6,879 nucleotides of DNA from Pseudobdellovibrionaceae bacterium (GTDB lineage Bacteria > Bdellovibrionota > Bdellovibrionia > Bdellovibrionales > Bdellovibrionaceae), in NCBI GenBank assembly GCA_014376325.1, contig JACMRP010000345.1, positions 1 through 6,879 on the forward strand. The letters run 5' to 3'. Under the pieces are notes generated by a model. The model saw nothing but the letters and a program-made list of their open reading frames with translations. It was not told the DNA's origin and searched no databases. The position numbers and the translations under genes were made by a program. Below, piece by piece: positions 6,364 through 6,879 of this stretch. Positions within the stretch are counted from its first letter, which is position 1. Each line of letters opens with the position of its first letter.

Positions 6364-6404
6364 AAAAACATTTGCATGTCTCTTAAGGGGGCCCGGAACT
6401 GGTG

Positions 6405-6879
6405 TCAATAAGACTTGGCGAAGACCACGCGTCGTTTTGACGGCTGACCTGTAAATATGCAGGCGCCCGCTTCGTCTCGTCCCTCTAAGGGAATACAGCG
6501 CGAAGTGACTTTTAATTTTGCCAAAATTTCGTGCCCGATGGCGGCTTCGTTCCAATGAACGAGCGCGAATCCACCAGCTTGTGATTCGGCATCACCACCG
6601 AAGAAACTTTCGAAGTCTTTCAGCGAGTCGACGTTCTTCATGTTGGCTTTGCGGAAAGCTTTCGCGCGCGCAAAGATTGTGGCCTGAATTTCGTCGAGGA
6701 TTTTTGGCAAGGCTTCAACGAAAGCGCCGCGGGCCATCCCCGTTTTGTCTTTGGCCGCTTTATCACGGCGACCAACAAAGACTTCACCCTTCGCCATGTC
6801 GCGCGGGCCGACTTCGACTCGGACCGGAACACCTTGCTTGATGTACTGCCAAGATTTTTCACCACCGCGCAAATCACGG
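6405..6879 (-). CDS. proS: prolyl-tRNA synthetase, C-terminal part (cut by window edge)
   Basis: Only the last 157 or so residues are present; the frame is open to the right edge, reading RDLRGGEKSWQ into the window. ProRS charges tRNA-Pro with proline. The segment GVPVRVEVGPRDMAKGEVFV followed by GRRD is the anticodon-binding domain in the form found in archaeal/eukaryotic-type ProRS rather than the E. coli type. The C-terminal domain ends in RVVFAKSY, with the terminal tyrosine typical of that type. That domain usually binds zinc through four cysteines; here the first two positions appear as Asn and Gly (in HWNEAAIGHE) and the last as Thr (GACIFTG), leaving one Cys, so the metal site seems lost. 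The catalytic half lies outside the window. The stop is TGA at 6405-6407. Confidence 0.93.
   Translation of the reverse strand, partial: RDLRGGEKSWQYIKQGVPVRVEVGPRDMAKGEVFVGRRDKAAKDKTGMARGAFVEALPKILDEIQATIFARAKAFRKANMKNVDSLKDFESFFGGDAESQAGGFALVHWNEAAIGHEILAKLKVTSRCIPLEGRDEAGACIFTGQPSKRRVVFAKSY

Noticed and set aside
6518..6841. Plus-strand ORF of 107 codons opposite proS
   Set aside because: Arg-rich antisense translation of the conserved ProRS C terminus.
1..6879. Novel defence, mobile or secretion system
   Set aside because: All intact genes except the small membrane protein belong to recognised families; there are no transposase, integrase, toxin, nuclease or repeat-array signatures.

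Overview
The window looks like housekeeping chromosome from a Bdellovibrio-like bacterium (Bdellovibrionota). This is inferred from the gene repertoire and protein style: an archaeal/eukaryotic-type prolyl-tRNA synthetase, a large metzincin lipoprotein, and exported Cys/His hydrolase-like proteins. No marker gene fixes the taxon. No mobile element, CRISPR array, tRNA or rRNA gene is visible.

Most of the DNA is coded on the minus strand, so transcription runs right to left. From the right edge come the 3' end of proS (6405 to the edge), a 725-residue zinc metalloprotease lipoprotein (4175-6352), arfB (3769-4164) and a PaaG-like enoyl-CoA hydratase/isomerase (2951-3766). The last three are separated by 10 and 2 nt and look like one operon. 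A second minus-strand pair lies at the left: pyrF (1018-1716), with a convincing promoter and ribosome binding site, and rlmB (108-1031), whose start overlaps the pyrF end by 14 nt.

Between the two blocks lies a plus-strand island (1842-2940). It holds a previously easy-to-miss 56-residue two-helix membrane protein (1842-2012), followed by a decayed gene (2116-2940) for an exported protein with NlpC/P60-like Cys and His motifs. The decayed gene carries a probable +1 slip in a T7 run in its signal peptide, a -1 shift beside a 16-bp perfect inverted repeat, and an in-frame TAA, after which 78 further codons remain open.

Functionally the genes cover translation (proS, arfB, rlmB), pyrimidine synthesis (pyrF), acyl-CoA metabolism and envelope proteolysis. 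I see no new multi-gene system. The most interesting points are the pseudogene with its palindrome, the small membrane protein with a possibly leaderless transcript, the disordered N-terminal tail on RlmB, and altered key residues in the crotonase and the prolyl-tRNA synthetase.
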